64,000 bases of DNA, taken from contig JAJFFG010000025.1 of assembly GCA_021776825.1 (NCBI GenBank), positions 49,264 to 113,263 of the forward strand. The letters are read 5' to 3'. Under the pieces are notes generated by a model. It searched no databases and had not been told where the DNA came from. It saw only the letters and a program-made list of their open reading frames with translations. This DNA comes from Planctomycetota bacterium. Its GTDB lineage: Bacteria > Planctomycetota > JAJSAM01 > JAJVHW01. Both the position numbers and the translations under genes were made by a program. Shown here piece after piece: positions 10,013-18,337 of this stretch (its first letter is position 1; every line of letters starts with the position of its first letter).

Positions 10013-11458
10013 CTACTCTTCTGAGGGGACTTCGGCCGGCTTGCGCTGGACGACTTCGCCGTCGGACGCGCGGACGACCCACCAGCCGTCCTTGTCGCCC
10101 CAGACGAGATCGTCGGTCGCGCCGTCGAGGCGCAGCCGCTGCTCGCGGGAGGCCTTCGTGACGTGCCGCACTCGGCCACTACCGGCGTCGAGTACGACAA
10201 CGCGGTTCTGATCGTCGACGGTCCACACGACCTCGCGTCCCACGGCGATCAGTCGCTTGTGGGAGATCTTCGGTCCGAGCGCGCGGAAGCCGCGGCCGAG
10301 CAACTTCTGCAGCCGACCGTTGTGCGAGCGGGCGAACACACCGGCCGGGCCTGCGGCGGCATCGACGAGTTGCCAGTGGTCCTCGGTGTCGGTGACGACG
10401 CCCTTGACGGTATCGATCTTCGAGACCCGCACGGCGAAGCGGTTCTCGTGGTCCCACAGCGTCACCGCGGTGGCGCGGCCCTTCTCGCCAATGCGGAACG
10501 AGGCCCGGTCGGCGTTCTTCTCCTGGACGAGCGTCGTCAGCTTCGAACCCTCGCGCTGCCAAAGCGCGATGCCGTTGTCGGTCACCATCAGCAGGTTGCC
10601 GCCGCCGGCCGGCCGGACGTCGAAGACGCGTTCCGTCAACTCGAGCTGGCCCACGCGGCCCCACGGGTCCTTGCCGGTCATCGCGAGCCGCCAGAGCTCG
10701 AAGCGCCCGCCGTCGCCGAAGGTAGTGGCGTAGACCACCTGCTCGGTCGGCAGCACGTCGTACATGCGCGTGCCGAGGATGCGCACGATGCCGTCCGAAT
10801 CGAGGGCGGTGAGCTCTCCCGCATCGAGGCGATAGACGGTCTCGCCCCACGCCTCGGCTCCGCGCTCGGGGCGGGGGTAGCTGGGCTTGCCCGACGGGGC
10901 GCTCGTCAGCACGTGTCCGCGACTCTGCCAGATCGCCGAGTTGACGGCTGACTGCGCGGTCTCGGGGTTCGAGACCCACCAGCGCATGACCCTCTCGCGG
11001 ACGGCCGGGAGCGCCTCGACCTCGACCACGAAGCGCTGCCGTCCCGGGATCGGCAGGCTGGCGTCGAGGCAGCAGGAGCCGAGCAACAGTTCGTCGACTC
11101 CACCGGGCTCGAGCTGGACGATCACCTCTCCGGGTCGTCGCGGGGGCGGGCGGCTCTCGGGCTCGACCGGCGGGCCGAGAGCGAGACGCTGGCAACGCGG
11201 CGTGCCGGGCTTCGGACGGAGCGAGCCTCCGGCGGTGTCGACCACGACGCGGCGATCCACGAGGCTCTGCACGCGTAGCCGCACCTTTCGGTAGGTGTTC
11301 GTGCCGTGCCCCTCGGCCTGGACGAGCCCCTGCTCGACGGCCTCTCGCAGAGTCAGGATGGGGATCTCGTCCCACGGCTCGCCCGGGTCTTCGCTCGCGT
11401 GGAGCGGGAGCGCGGCCGTGAGCACCAGAGCCATCACCATCAGGAGCCGTCGTCGCAT
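10013..11458 (-). CDS. Secreted protein with a propeller-like C-terminal half
   Basis: 481 residues. The ATG at 11458 opens MRRRLLMVMALVLTAALPLHAS, a signal peptide. The first 170 residues contain a segment I do not recognise (LTLREAVEQGLVQ, then GSCCLDASLPIPG). From about residue 190 the sequence has short repeats of the kind W..D..GR....D..S seen in beta-propellers (VYRLDAGELTALDSDG, VWGDKDGWWVVRASDGEVV). Function unknown. A much longer frame runs upstream to 13375, but it lies over the selenoprotein and acyl-CoA synthetase genes and is not real. It is divergent from the selenoprotein gene, with 78 bases between starts. Confidence 0.75.
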   Translation of the reverse strand: MRRRLLMVMALVLTAALPLHASEDPGEPWDEIPILTLREAVEQGLVQAEGHGTNTYRKVRLRVQSLVDRRVVVDTAGGSLRPKPGTPRCQRLALGPPVEPESRPPPRRPGEVIVQLEPGGVDELLLGSCCLDASLPIPGRQRFVVEVEALPAVRERVMRWWVSNPETAQSAVNSAIWQSRGHVLTSAPSGKPSYPRPERGAEAWGETVYRLDAGELTALDSDGIVRILGTRMYDVLPTEQVVYATTFGDGGRFELWRLAMTGKDPWGRVGQLELTERVFDVRPAGGGNLLMVTDNGIALWQREGSKLTTLVQEKNADRASFRIGEKGRATAVTLWDHENRFAVRVSKIDTVKGVVTDTEDHWQLVDAAAGPAGVFARSHNGRLQKLLGRGFRALGPKISHKRLIAVGREVVWTVDDQNRVVVLDAGSGRVRHVTKASREQRLRLDGATDDLVWGDKDGWWVVRASDGEVVQRKPAEVPSEE

Positions 11459-11536
11459 GGTCGCAGGATACTGGCAACGGGTGCGTTCGGGGTGGCCGGT
11501 CGCGTATCCTGCCTGCCGCTTCAGGAGGGACCTGCC

Positions 11537-12712
11537 ATGCAGACGAGTCGCATTCTCTCGGTCGGGTTGGCGCTCGCGCTGCTCACTTCGGTTGCCGCGC
11601 CGCTCCTCGCGGGCGAGGAGCCCGCACCGCCGCCGGTCGACACGGGATCGGTCAACACTGGCCCGGTCAACACTGCTGCTGCCGACGCGGCGAAGCTGCA
11701 CAAGCAGATCACCGCCGACTTCAACGCCGCGCGCAACGACTACTACGCCGTGATGCGCAAGCGGCGCGCGGACGCGGAACTGCAGAAGCAGGACCCGCCG
11801 ACGGCGCCCGAGCCGGAGTTCATCGCGCGTCATGCCGCGGCCGCGAAGACCTATGCCGGGACCGATGCGGCCGTGCCGTTCCTCACCTCGATCGTGTCGA
11901 TGGGGCGGTCGCGTCAGGCAGACGACGCGCGCGCTGCGCTGGCCACGATCGTGGAATCGCACTCCGGAAGCGCGACCCTCGACACGATGACGTTCTCGCT
12001 CCTGTACGGAGTCCACACTCTCGGTGAGGACACGGTGCGCGGTGCGGTCGACGCGCTCGTCGAGCGGTCCCCGCACAACGGCGTGAAGGCCGCGATGCTC
12101 TACTGCCGCGGCGCGATGGTGAACCGCGCGACGACGTCGACGCAGGACCAGCGCGACACTGCGGTGGTCGACCTCGAACGAGCCATCGAGATCGGCGGTG
12201 AGTCGCGCTACGTCGGTCTGTCGAAGGGCGCCATCTTCGAACTGACGCGGCTGCAGGTCGGCATGACAGCGCCCGACATCGCCGGCGACGATCTCGATGG
12301 CTACGGGTTCAAACTCTCGGACTATCGCGGCAAGGTCGTGGTGCTCGACTTCTGGGGCGACTGGTGAGGCCCCTGCCGGGCCATGTACCCGCACGAGCGG
12401 TCGCTCGTGAAGCGTCTCGAGAACGGACCTTTCGCCCTCATCGGGGTGAACAGCGACACCGACAAGGCCCGTCTCGCGACGCGCCTCGAGGAAGAGAACA
12501 TCACCTGGCGCAGCTTCTGGAACGGTCCCGACGGCACGCGCGGTCCCATCTCCAAGGAGTGGAACGTGATGGGCTGGCCGACGATCTACGTGCTCGACGC
12601 CGAGGGCGTGATCCGTGCCAAGCAAGTGCGCGGGGACGCGATGGACAAGGTCGTCGACGAGCTCCTCGCCGAGATGAAGCCGCGTACCGCAGAGTCGGGT
12701 ACCGCGGAGTAG
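11537..12712 (+). CDS. TlpA-like thioredoxin-domain selenoprotein (Sec encoded by TGA at 12365)
   Basis: Read through the TGA at 12365-12367, this is one 391-residue protein. The ATG at 11537 has AGGAGGGA six bases upstream and opens a signal peptide (about residues 1-25). Residues 50-240 are helical and TPR-like. The C-terminal 140 residues are a TlpA/AhpC-TSA thioredoxin domain: MTAPDIAGDDLDG, LSDYRGKVVVLDFWGDW, then U277-G-P-C280, then RAMYPHE and WPTIYVLDAEG with the cis-Pro. The TGA falls exactly on the first Cys of the usual WCGPC motif and the frame stays open for 115 more codons. A hairpin with a GGTC apex follows at 12392-12409. Expected role: extracytoplasmic thiol-disulfide or peroxide reduction. 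Ordinary annotation would split this into a truncated 276-residue protein and a 109-residue fragment. The sel genes are not in the window. Confidence 0.88.
12392..12409 (+). other. Bacterial SECIS-like hairpin
   Basis: CACGAGCGGTCGCTCGTG folds into a perfect 7-bp stem closed by a GGTC tetraloop. The loop begins 32 bases after the TGA. A GGUC apex is also present in the E. coli fdhF SECIS, and the spacing lies within the 16-37 base range I recall for bacterial SECIS elements. A second small stem, GGCCC/GGGCC at 12368-12382, abuts the TGA. Confidence 0.7.
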
Positions 12713-12723
12713 CCTGCGGCCAG

Positions 12724-12765
12724 TGACGGATCGCACGTGACAGATCGCACATGACGGCTCGCGCA
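12724..12765 (+). repeat. Three tandem 14-bp units before the acyl-CoA synthetase start
   Basis: TGACGGATCGCACG, TGACAGATCGCACA and TGACGGCTCGCGCA follow each other without gaps. The last A together with the next TG forms the start codon of the acyl-CoA synthetase, and each earlier junction also makes a GTG or ATG in another frame. Confidence 0.7.
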
Positions 12766-14360
12766 TGACCGAACTGCGGGCGCACGGGCTGACGCAGGGC
12801 TCGCTTCTCGCACGTCTGGCTACCGACCGGCCGGACCGCGAGGCGGTCGTGTTCCCGGAACTCGGCGTCCGATGGACGTTCGCGGACCTCGACGCGCGGG
12901 CGACGGCGCTGGCGGGTGGCCTCATGGCCCTCGGGGTCGGGCTGGGCGATCGCGTCGCGGTCTGGTCCGAGAACCACCCCGACTGGATCGCGCTGCAGTT
13001 TGCGATCGCGCGGGCGGGCGCGGTGCTGGTCACGGCGAACACGGCCCTGACGGCGCCCGAAATCGAGTACCTGCTGCGCCAGAGTCGCACGTCGATCGTG
13101 GTCACGGGACGCGGCGCGCGGGGCGAGGAGTACCTCGATGCGCTCGAGGCCGTTCGCCCGCGTCTTCCGGAACTGCGGCACGTCGTCGTGATGGAGGGCG
13201 CGCCGCGCAAGTGGATGCTCTGCCTCGACGCGCTGGCGGCACAAGGCGCGCGTTTCCCGCGCGGGCGTCTCGTTGCGGCGAGCCAGTCCATCACGGTCCA
13301 CTCGCCCGCGAACATCCAGTACACGTCCGGCACGACTGGCTTCCCAAAGGGCGTGGTGCTCTCGCACGAGAACATCGTCGAGAACGCATGGGCGATGGCA
13401 CGTCAGCTCGGGTTGCACGACGGCGACCGAGTCTTGCTGCAGGTGCCGCTCTTCCACTGCTTCGGCTGCGTGATCTCCGTGCTCGGCGCAGCGACGCACG
13501 GGCTGCCGTTGATCGGCCTCCGACGCTTCGATCCGGCGGCGGCGCTGGCGGCGGTTGCGGACGAGGCGTGCACCGTGATCCACGGCGTGCCGACGATGTT
13601 CCTCGCGATGCTGTCGCACCCGGATCGTGTCTCGCATGATCTCGGCTCGCTGCGCACCGGGATCATGGCGGGCTCGATGTGCCCTGAGGCCCTGATGCGG
13701 CGGGTGATTAGCGAGATGGGCGCGGCAGGGATGATCGTCGCGTACGGACTGACCGAGGCATCGCCGGCGGTGACGTCGTCGGCCCCGGACGATCCGGTTG
13801 CGGTCCGCTGCGGCACGGTGGGGCGCGCGATCCCGGGCGTCTCCGTGCGCGTCGTCGATCCCGATACGGGAGCGCCGCCACCGGCCGGTGAGCCGGGCGA
13901 ACTCCAAGCGCGCGGATCGAACGTGATGCAGGGCTACTTCGAGATGCCGGAGGCCACGGCCGAGGCCCTGACCGCGGACGGTTGGCTGCGAACCGGCGAT
14001 CTGGCGACGCGGGACGCGAGCGGCCTCGTGCGCATCGTGGGGCGCATCAAGGAGATGGTCATCCGCGCCGGCGAGAACGTGTACCCCGCCGAGGTCGAGG
14101 ACGCGCTGCGGACGCATCCCGATGTGCGCGATGCGGCGGTGTTCGGGCTACCGCACGACGAGTGGGGCGAAGAGGTCGCGGCGGCTGTGATCGCCGAACC
14201 GGGAAGTCGTCCGACGCTGGATGGCGTGCGTGCGTTCCTGGCCGATCGGCTGGCGCACTTCAAGCAGCCGACGCGCCTGGCGTGCGTCGACGCGTTCCCC
14301 CTCACCGGGTCGGGGAAGGTGCAGAGGTTCCGGTTGCCGGAGGAGCTGGGCTGGGCGTGA
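12765..14360 (+). CDS. Acyl-CoA synthetase (AMP-forming, ANL superfamily)
   Basis: 531 residues, full length for the family, cytoplasmic. It should activate a fatty or aryl acid to an acyl-adenylate and then to the CoA thioester. The ATP-binding P-loop IQYTSGTTGFPKG lies at about residues 184-196, the YGLTEASP motif (A5) at about 326-333, the GWLRTGD motif (A7/A8 region) near 406, and the C-terminal lysine in LTGSGKVQRF. The substrate cannot be named; the overall look is of the long- or medium-chain FadD/Acs-like branch. It starts 52 bases after the selenoprotein and may be co-transcribed with it. No classical ribosome site precedes the ATG; the 14-bp tandem repeat sits there instead. Its last 59 bases overlap the convergent small coiled-coil gene. 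Confidence 0.92.
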   Translation: MTELRAHGLTQGSLLARLATDRPDREAVVFPELGVRWTFADLDARATALAGGLMALGVGLGDRVAVWSENHPDWIALQFAIARAGAVLVTANTALTAPEIEYLLRQSRTSIVVTGRGARGEEYLDALEAVRPRLPELRHVVVMEGAPRKWMLCLDALAAQGARFPRGRLVAASQSITVHSPANIQYTSGTTGFPKGVVLSHENIVENAWAMARQLGLHDGDRVLLQVPLFHCFGCVISVLGAATHGLPLIGLRRFDPAAALAAVADEACTVIHGVPTMFLAMLSHPDRVSHDLGSLRTGIMAGSMCPEALMRRVISEMGAAGMIVAYGLTEASPAVTSSAPDDPVAVRCGTVGRAIPGVSVRVVDPDTGAPPPAGEPGELQARGSNVMQGYFEMPEATAEALTADGWLRTGDLATRDASGLVRIVGRIKEMVIRAGENVYPAEVEDALRTHPDVRDAAVFGLPHDEWGEEVAAAVIAEPGSRPTLDGVRAFLADRLAHFKQPTRLACVDAFPLTGSGKVQRFRLPEELGWA

Positions 14361-14640
14361 CGTCGGCTGCGCTGCGCGCATCGGCGAGCTCCGCCTCGAG
14401 CGCGCGCAGCTCGGTCGTGCGGTCGGCGAGTCGCTCCTCGAGGCGCGCGAGACGCTCCCCATCGCGGAACCCGTGGCGCCGGGACGTCGCCAGTTCCACG
14501 TCCTTCTCCCGCAGCTGCTGATCGGCGTGAGACTGCACCAACTGCAGTTCCATCGTTGCGCGGCGTGCACTCAGCAGCCACGCCAACGCCGAACCCGCGG
14601 TGAATGCGGTCAAGGACCAGATAAGTACGTTCGCGTCCAT
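14302..14640 (-). CDS. Small membrane-anchored coiled-coil protein
   Basis: 112 residues: one transmembrane segment near the N terminus (MDANVLIWSLTAFTAGSALAWLLSA), then about 65 residues of charged heptad-like helix (DQQLREKDVEL, RLARLEERLADRTTELRALEAELA), then a Pro/Ser/Thr-rich tail. The arrangement resembles small DUF-type accessory proteins with a single anchor and a cytoplasmic coiled coil. It overlaps the 3' end of the acyl-CoA synthetase on the other strand by 59 bases. That overlap and a weak ribosome site make it less certain than its neighbours, but the segregated composition (hydrophobic, then charged, then Pro-rich) argues for a real gene. Confidence 0.6.
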   Translation of the reverse strand: MDANVLIWSLTAFTAGSALAWLLSARRATMELQLVQSHADQQLREKDVELATSRRHGFRDGERLARLEERLADRTTELRALEAELADARSAADVTPSPAPPATGTSAPSPTR

Positions 14641-14806
14641 CTCGGGTGCATCCCCAGTGATGATCGAGGCGCACGCCGATGTCCCGAGTCCGGAGAGGAC
14701 CCTGCTGCCGCGCTGCGCTCATTCCCCAGTGAGCCCGGGAACATAGCACGAAGCGCCCCGCGCGCATCAAGCGCACGGGGCGTCATGAGATGGCGAGAGG
14801 AACTTC

Positions 14807-17308
14807 CTACTCGTCGCTCGGAGTGGGGTGCCCGGTCGTGCGACCGAGGGACATGAGGGCGCGCCGTGCTTCGGCGGCGACCTCCTCGTCGGGATCGTCG
14901 ATCGCGATCGCGAGCAGGCGCTCCATTGCGTCGGGACGTTGCACCGCTACGAGGCCGGCGATGCCGGCCTGACGCGCGCGCGGGTTCCCGTCGTTCAGCA
15001 GCGCCTCGATCTTGTCGAGCGTGCGGCGGCGCTCGGCGGCGCGCTGGAGCCACGCGGCCTCCTGCTCCGCCTTGCGCAGCGCGTCCAGCGCCTTGCGGGC
15101 CGCCATCCGAGTCGGCACGTCGACGTCGCGAGCACGCTCGGCCAGAAGCTCCTCGGCGGCCGGGTCGACGAGCGCGATGGCCTGACGGGCGCCCCAGGCC
15201 CGAACGTCCTGCTCCGTCGAGGCGAGTGCGATGCGCACGACTTCGCGGCGGGTCTCCACCGGCAGTCGAGCCAGCAGGGGCAGCATCGGGACGTGCATGC
15301 TCACCGGCAGGCGCGGCGCTCCGGCGATGACGGCGCGCAGAATGATCTCGGCCGCGTGCGGATCGAGCTGAGCGGTTTGCGAGATCATCCCGCGGACGAT
15401 GGCCGTCGCGCGCTTGCTGTCGCCGGCGCGGGCGGTGTCGAGCAGCCGAGGCACCGCGCCGCCACCGCCGATGACAAGCAGCGATTGCGTGGCGGCGTTC
15501 ACCTCGTTCTCCTTGGCGACATCGGCTTGGACGACGCGCAGCAGCGCACTCTCGACCTCGGCGCCCTCCGCGTCGCGCAGCGCCTGCGCGAGCAGCACCG
15601 TCACGTCGGTTCCCGGCTCGAGGTGCCTCGCCAACACGCGCCAACCGTCCTCGCCGAGTGGCAGCAGCATCTCGGCGCCGGTCGCGGCGTCGTGCGTCCC
15701 GCCCGTGTCCAGCAGCATCCCGATCGCGTCAGCGTACGGACGCAGGTCGACGTTGGCACGCGGGGCGGCGGCGCCCAGACCGTGGACGGCCCAGCGGCGG
15801 ACCTCGGAATCCTCGTGGTCCGTGTGACGCGCGAACACGGCGGTCGCCCATGCCGCGTCGAGCTTGGTGCCCGCAGCGGCGATGGTCCGCAGCACCCACT
15901 CCACGCGACGAGGGACCGACGTTCCGGCGAGGAGTCGGTCCAGCCATGCCTCGTCGACGTGGCCGGAGTCGATGAGCTCTTGGAGGTAGCCCCCGAACCC
16001 CGGCTTCTCCGCGCTCGGCCAGTGGTCGACGACGAGACGCACCTCGGCCTCTGTCGGCGTCTTCCCGAGGAGGCCCCCGACGGCCATCTTCACGATGGCG
16101 GTACGGTGCCTCTGACTTCCTTCCGCGCCCCAGTCGTCGCCCGAAAGTGCGGCGAGGAACGCCTCGCGATCGGCATCCAGGAGCTCGGGCGCCGGGCTCC
16201 CGAACCACATCCAGTCCAGTGCGATCGAGCGGAGTGCCGGGCGCCGCAGGGCGGCGATGCGGAACTTCGCGGGGATGGGGTTGCCCTTCATGTGCTGCAG
16301 CACGCGGCTGACGGCATCCAACGCTTCGCCGTCGGCGAGGAACGCCGACGGTGTGTCGTACAGGGCGGAGCGCCATCCGCCGATGTTCGGGGGATTCTGC
16401 GAACTCGACTGCAGTGCTTCGAGCGTGGACGCCGCGTACGCCAGCGCGGCGTCGCGTGCCGGTCCCGGTCCCCGCGCGCACGCGCCGACGATCGCCGTGC
16501 CAATGCCTCCCGGGACGAACTCATTGCCGAAGACCAGATCCCGCGCCCAGGCGTGCTGGGTCATCGCGTCCACGATCCAGGCCTGCAGAGTCGTATGCTG
16601 CAGAGCGCGGAGAATGAACTGGTCGCGGCGCGCGGCGTCGGGGAGTGCCACGATCGCGCGGCCGAGTCGATCCGAGATCGCGCCCCGATTCGCGCTCCGG
16701 ATGCCGAGGTCCACCTGTGCGGGGTAGAGCACGTCGCGATCGAGCAGCGCGGCGGCCAACTCGTCGTGGGCCGCGTCGGACTTCATCGCGGTGAGGGCCT
16801 CGGCGGCGCGGCTCACCTGAGCCGGATCGGCCACGCGCAGCGTCTGCGCCAGCACCGGCACGGCCGGCTCGCCGAAGCGCAGCACGGCAGCCTTCCAAGT
16901 GCCGTCGTCGAGCGTCAGCGCGCGGTTGACGAGGACGGCGACCGACGGTCCCGGACGGGGCGCGGCGCGGTCGGGAGAGCGGAGTCGCGCGAGGAGCAGC
17001 GGCTTGTCCTGGAAGTCGGCTTCGAGCGACGTCCGAACGGCGGCTGCTTCGGCGCTGCGACCGAGCGCGTCGAGGCAGCGGAAGCGCCCCACGAGCGACT
17101 TCGCGACCACGTCGCGGTTCGAGGCGAAGCGCTGCGCGACGTCGGCGTAGAGGGCCTCGGCGGCATCGAGGTCGTCCAGACCCTTCTCGAGGTAGTAGGC
17201 GCGCAGGAAGGCCAGCTCGGCATCCTGCTCCGGGGCGGCGTCCTGCGCCATGACCGGCGTCGCGGCGAGCGCGAGCATCAGGGCGGTGGTGGTCGTCGTG
17301 TTCTTCAT
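14807..17308 (-). CDS. Secreted HEAT-repeat protein
   Basis: 833 residues. The start at 17308 is set by GGAGGT five bases upstream and by a signal peptide (MKNTTTTTALMLALAATPVMAQ); an in-frame start at 17332 is less likely. Residues about 35-110 look TPR-like (AFLRAYYLEKGLDDLDAAEALYADVAQRF, read here in pieces), followed by divergent alpha-solenoid. The last 250 residues contain clear HEAT units (LLARLPVETRREVVRIAL; AGIAGLVAVQRPDAMERL). Likely an exported scaffold; no enzyme motif seen. A 17-bp sequence 57 bases upstream of the start matches one in front of the histidine kinase gene, hinting that the neighbouring two-component system controls it. A very long open frame on the opposite strand is a GC-codon shadow. 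Confidence 0.82.
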   Translation of the reverse strand: MKNTTTTTALMLALAATPVMAQDAAPEQDAELAFLRAYYLEKGLDDLDAAEALYADVAQRFASNRDVVAKSLVGRFRCLDALGRSAEAAAVRTSLEADFQDKPLLLARLRSPDRAAPRPGPSVAVLVNRALTLDDGTWKAAVLRFGEPAVPVLAQTLRVADPAQVSRAAEALTAMKSDAAHDELAAALLDRDVLYPAQVDLGIRSANRGAISDRLGRAIVALPDAARRDQFILRALQHTTLQAWIVDAMTQHAWARDLVFGNEFVPGGIGTAIVGACARGPGPARDAALAYAASTLEALQSSSQNPPNIGGWRSALYDTPSAFLADGEALDAVSRVLQHMKGNPIPAKFRIAALRRPALRSIALDWMWFGSPAPELLDADREAFLAALSGDDWGAEGSQRHRTAIVKMAVGGLLGKTPTEAEVRLVVDHWPSAEKPGFGGYLQELIDSGHVDEAWLDRLLAGTSVPRRVEWVLRTIAAAGTKLDAAWATAVFARHTDHEDSEVRRWAVHGLGAAAPRANVDLRPYADAIGMLLDTGGTHDAATGAEMLLPLGEDGWRVLARHLEPGTDVTVLLAQALRDAEGAEVESALLRVVQADVAKENEVNAATQSLLVIGGGGAVPRLLDTARAGDSKRATAIVRGMISQTAQLDPHAAEIILRAVIAGAPRLPVSMHVPMLPLLARLPVETRREVVRIALASTEQDVRAWGARQAIALVDPAAEELLAERARDVDVPTRMAARKALDALRKAEQEAAWLQRAAERRRTLDKIEALLNDGNPRARQAGIAGLVAVQRPDAMERLLAIAIDDPDEEVAAEARRALMSLGRTTGHPTPSDE

Positions 17309-17364
17309 CGGTACCTCCGTTGTTCGGACCACCCGGTTGTACGACTCACCCCCCGGCGACCCTG

Positions 17365-17381
17365 GTACCGGAGCTGTAACG
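17365..17381 (-). promoter_or_regulatory. Candidate operator shared with the histidine kinase promoter
   Basis: GTACCGGAGCTGTAACG lies 57 bases upstream of the HEAT-repeat gene start. The same 17-mer with one change (C for T) occurs at 20865-20881 in front of the two-component operon. Confidence 0.4.
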
Positions 17382-17392
17382 GAGGAGGGGAG

Positions 17393-17785
17393 GGGTCACG
17401 CCGATTGCGGGCGGCTGGTTGGTGGGCGCGTTCCGGGGCATGCGGCAATCGCCGCGCCCTCGTTGTTGTCTGGCGTGTGCTCGGTCTCGTCACGCGTCTC
17501 GCGAGAACCATCGGCGCCGGTCGAGGACCTCCGCGCACGCATGCCCCGCGTCACGGATCTTGCGCTGACGCGCAACCTCCGCGCCCCGGGGTCACGGCGA
17601 TTGCGAGCGGTGGGCTGGTGGGCGCTGATCGGGGCATGCGGCAATCGCCGCGCCTCCCGTGTTTCTGGTCGGCTCCGCGGCTGCGTCGGCTGTCACGCGA
17701 GCGCGGTGCCCCTCGGTCGCAGCCTTGCGTGGCCTCATTCCCCGCGTCACGGATCTTGCGCTGACGCGCAACCTCCGCGCCCCGG
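17393..17785 (+). repeat. Family B repeat: two tandem units, forward
   Basis: Two consecutive units of about 195 bp begin with TCACGCCGATTGCGGGCGG-like sequence, contain GGCAATCGCCGCGCC about 50 bp later, and end with a CCCCGCGTCACGGATCTTGC block present in both. The first unit has a centre with a TTGTTGTCTGGCGTGTGCTC-type sequence; the second has a TCTGGTCGGCTCCGCGGCTG-type sequence. Both variants recur at 26.1-26.5 kb. Short frames through the units are compositional only. Confidence 0.8.
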
Positions 17786-17840
17786 GTGGGGATCCGGACG
17801 GGTGTCGCCCCCTCCAACCCCACGGGATCAGTGTGACGAC

Positions 17841-18116
17841 GGCGCCGTAGGGGCGGACCCCCTGGTCCGCCCCGCCCGCTGGGGTGCGCGCGGTCATGGC
17901 GGGTCCGATGGCGCATGGCGATCGACTTGCGCGATGCGAACGGCCATCGGACGACCGCGTCGCACCCGATCGATTGCCTCCGCGCCCGGGTCATCGGGTC
18001 GCCACGGGAATCGCCCGTGGCCGTCCGATCGGCCGGGGTCGTTCGCGGAGCGCCATCAACCCGTCGGGTCCGAGCGACGCGCGTCGGCGGGGCGGAGCGG
18101 GGGCTCCGCCCCTACG
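17841..18116 (+). repeat. Family A repeat element with inverted palindromic ends
   Basis: The element of about 276 bp opens with a GC palindrome (GTAGGGGCGGACC... from 17847) and closes with the same kind of palindrome in reverse orientation (18090-18116, ...CCGCCCCTAC). The interior matches the element at 26556-26835 in order, for example GGCGGGTCCGATGGCGC, ACGGCCATCGGACGAC and ATCGCCCGTGGCCG. No protein is encoded. Confidence 0.8.
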
Positions 18117-18199
18117 GCCGGTGTGCTGGATCGAACGGTGCCGGAGTTCCCCGACGCCGTCCGGGCGGTGCGCCGGATCGAACGGTTGCGGAAGCCCAG

Positions 18200-18336
18200 G
18201 ACGTCGTACGGGCGGATCTCCTGATCCGCCCTGCCCGCTGGGGTGCGTGCGGGCGATCCGGCTGGATGGCGCTCCGCGGACGACGCCCGTCGACGCTCAC
18301 GGCCATCGGTCGAACGCGCCGCCGCGCCCTCGGCTC
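18200..18336 (+). repeat. Partial family A repeat abutting the response-regulator gene
   Basis: A second forward palindromic core (GTACGGGCGGATC..., 18206-18231) is followed by CCCGCTGGGGTGCG and degraded interior (GATGGCGCTCCGCGGACGACG, ACGGCCATCGGTCGAACG). It lacks the reverse end and stops at the 3' end of the response-regulator gene. Confidence 0.65.
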
Positions 18337-18337
18337 G

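Noticed and set aside
12365..12367. Pseudogene or sequencing error at the TGA
   Set aside because: The stop falls precisely on the redox cysteine position and a GGTC-loop hairpin follows, so selenocysteine is the simpler explanation.
11459..13375. N-terminal extension of the minus-strand propeller protein
   Set aside because: The extra 630 residues lie over two convincing plus-strand genes, and a signal peptide begins at 11458.
14828..17764. Open frame of 978 codons on the plus strand
   Set aside because: It lies opposite the HEAT-repeat gene, has a composition dominated by Arg, His and Gly, and shows no domain; GC-rich DNA leaves such antisense frames open.
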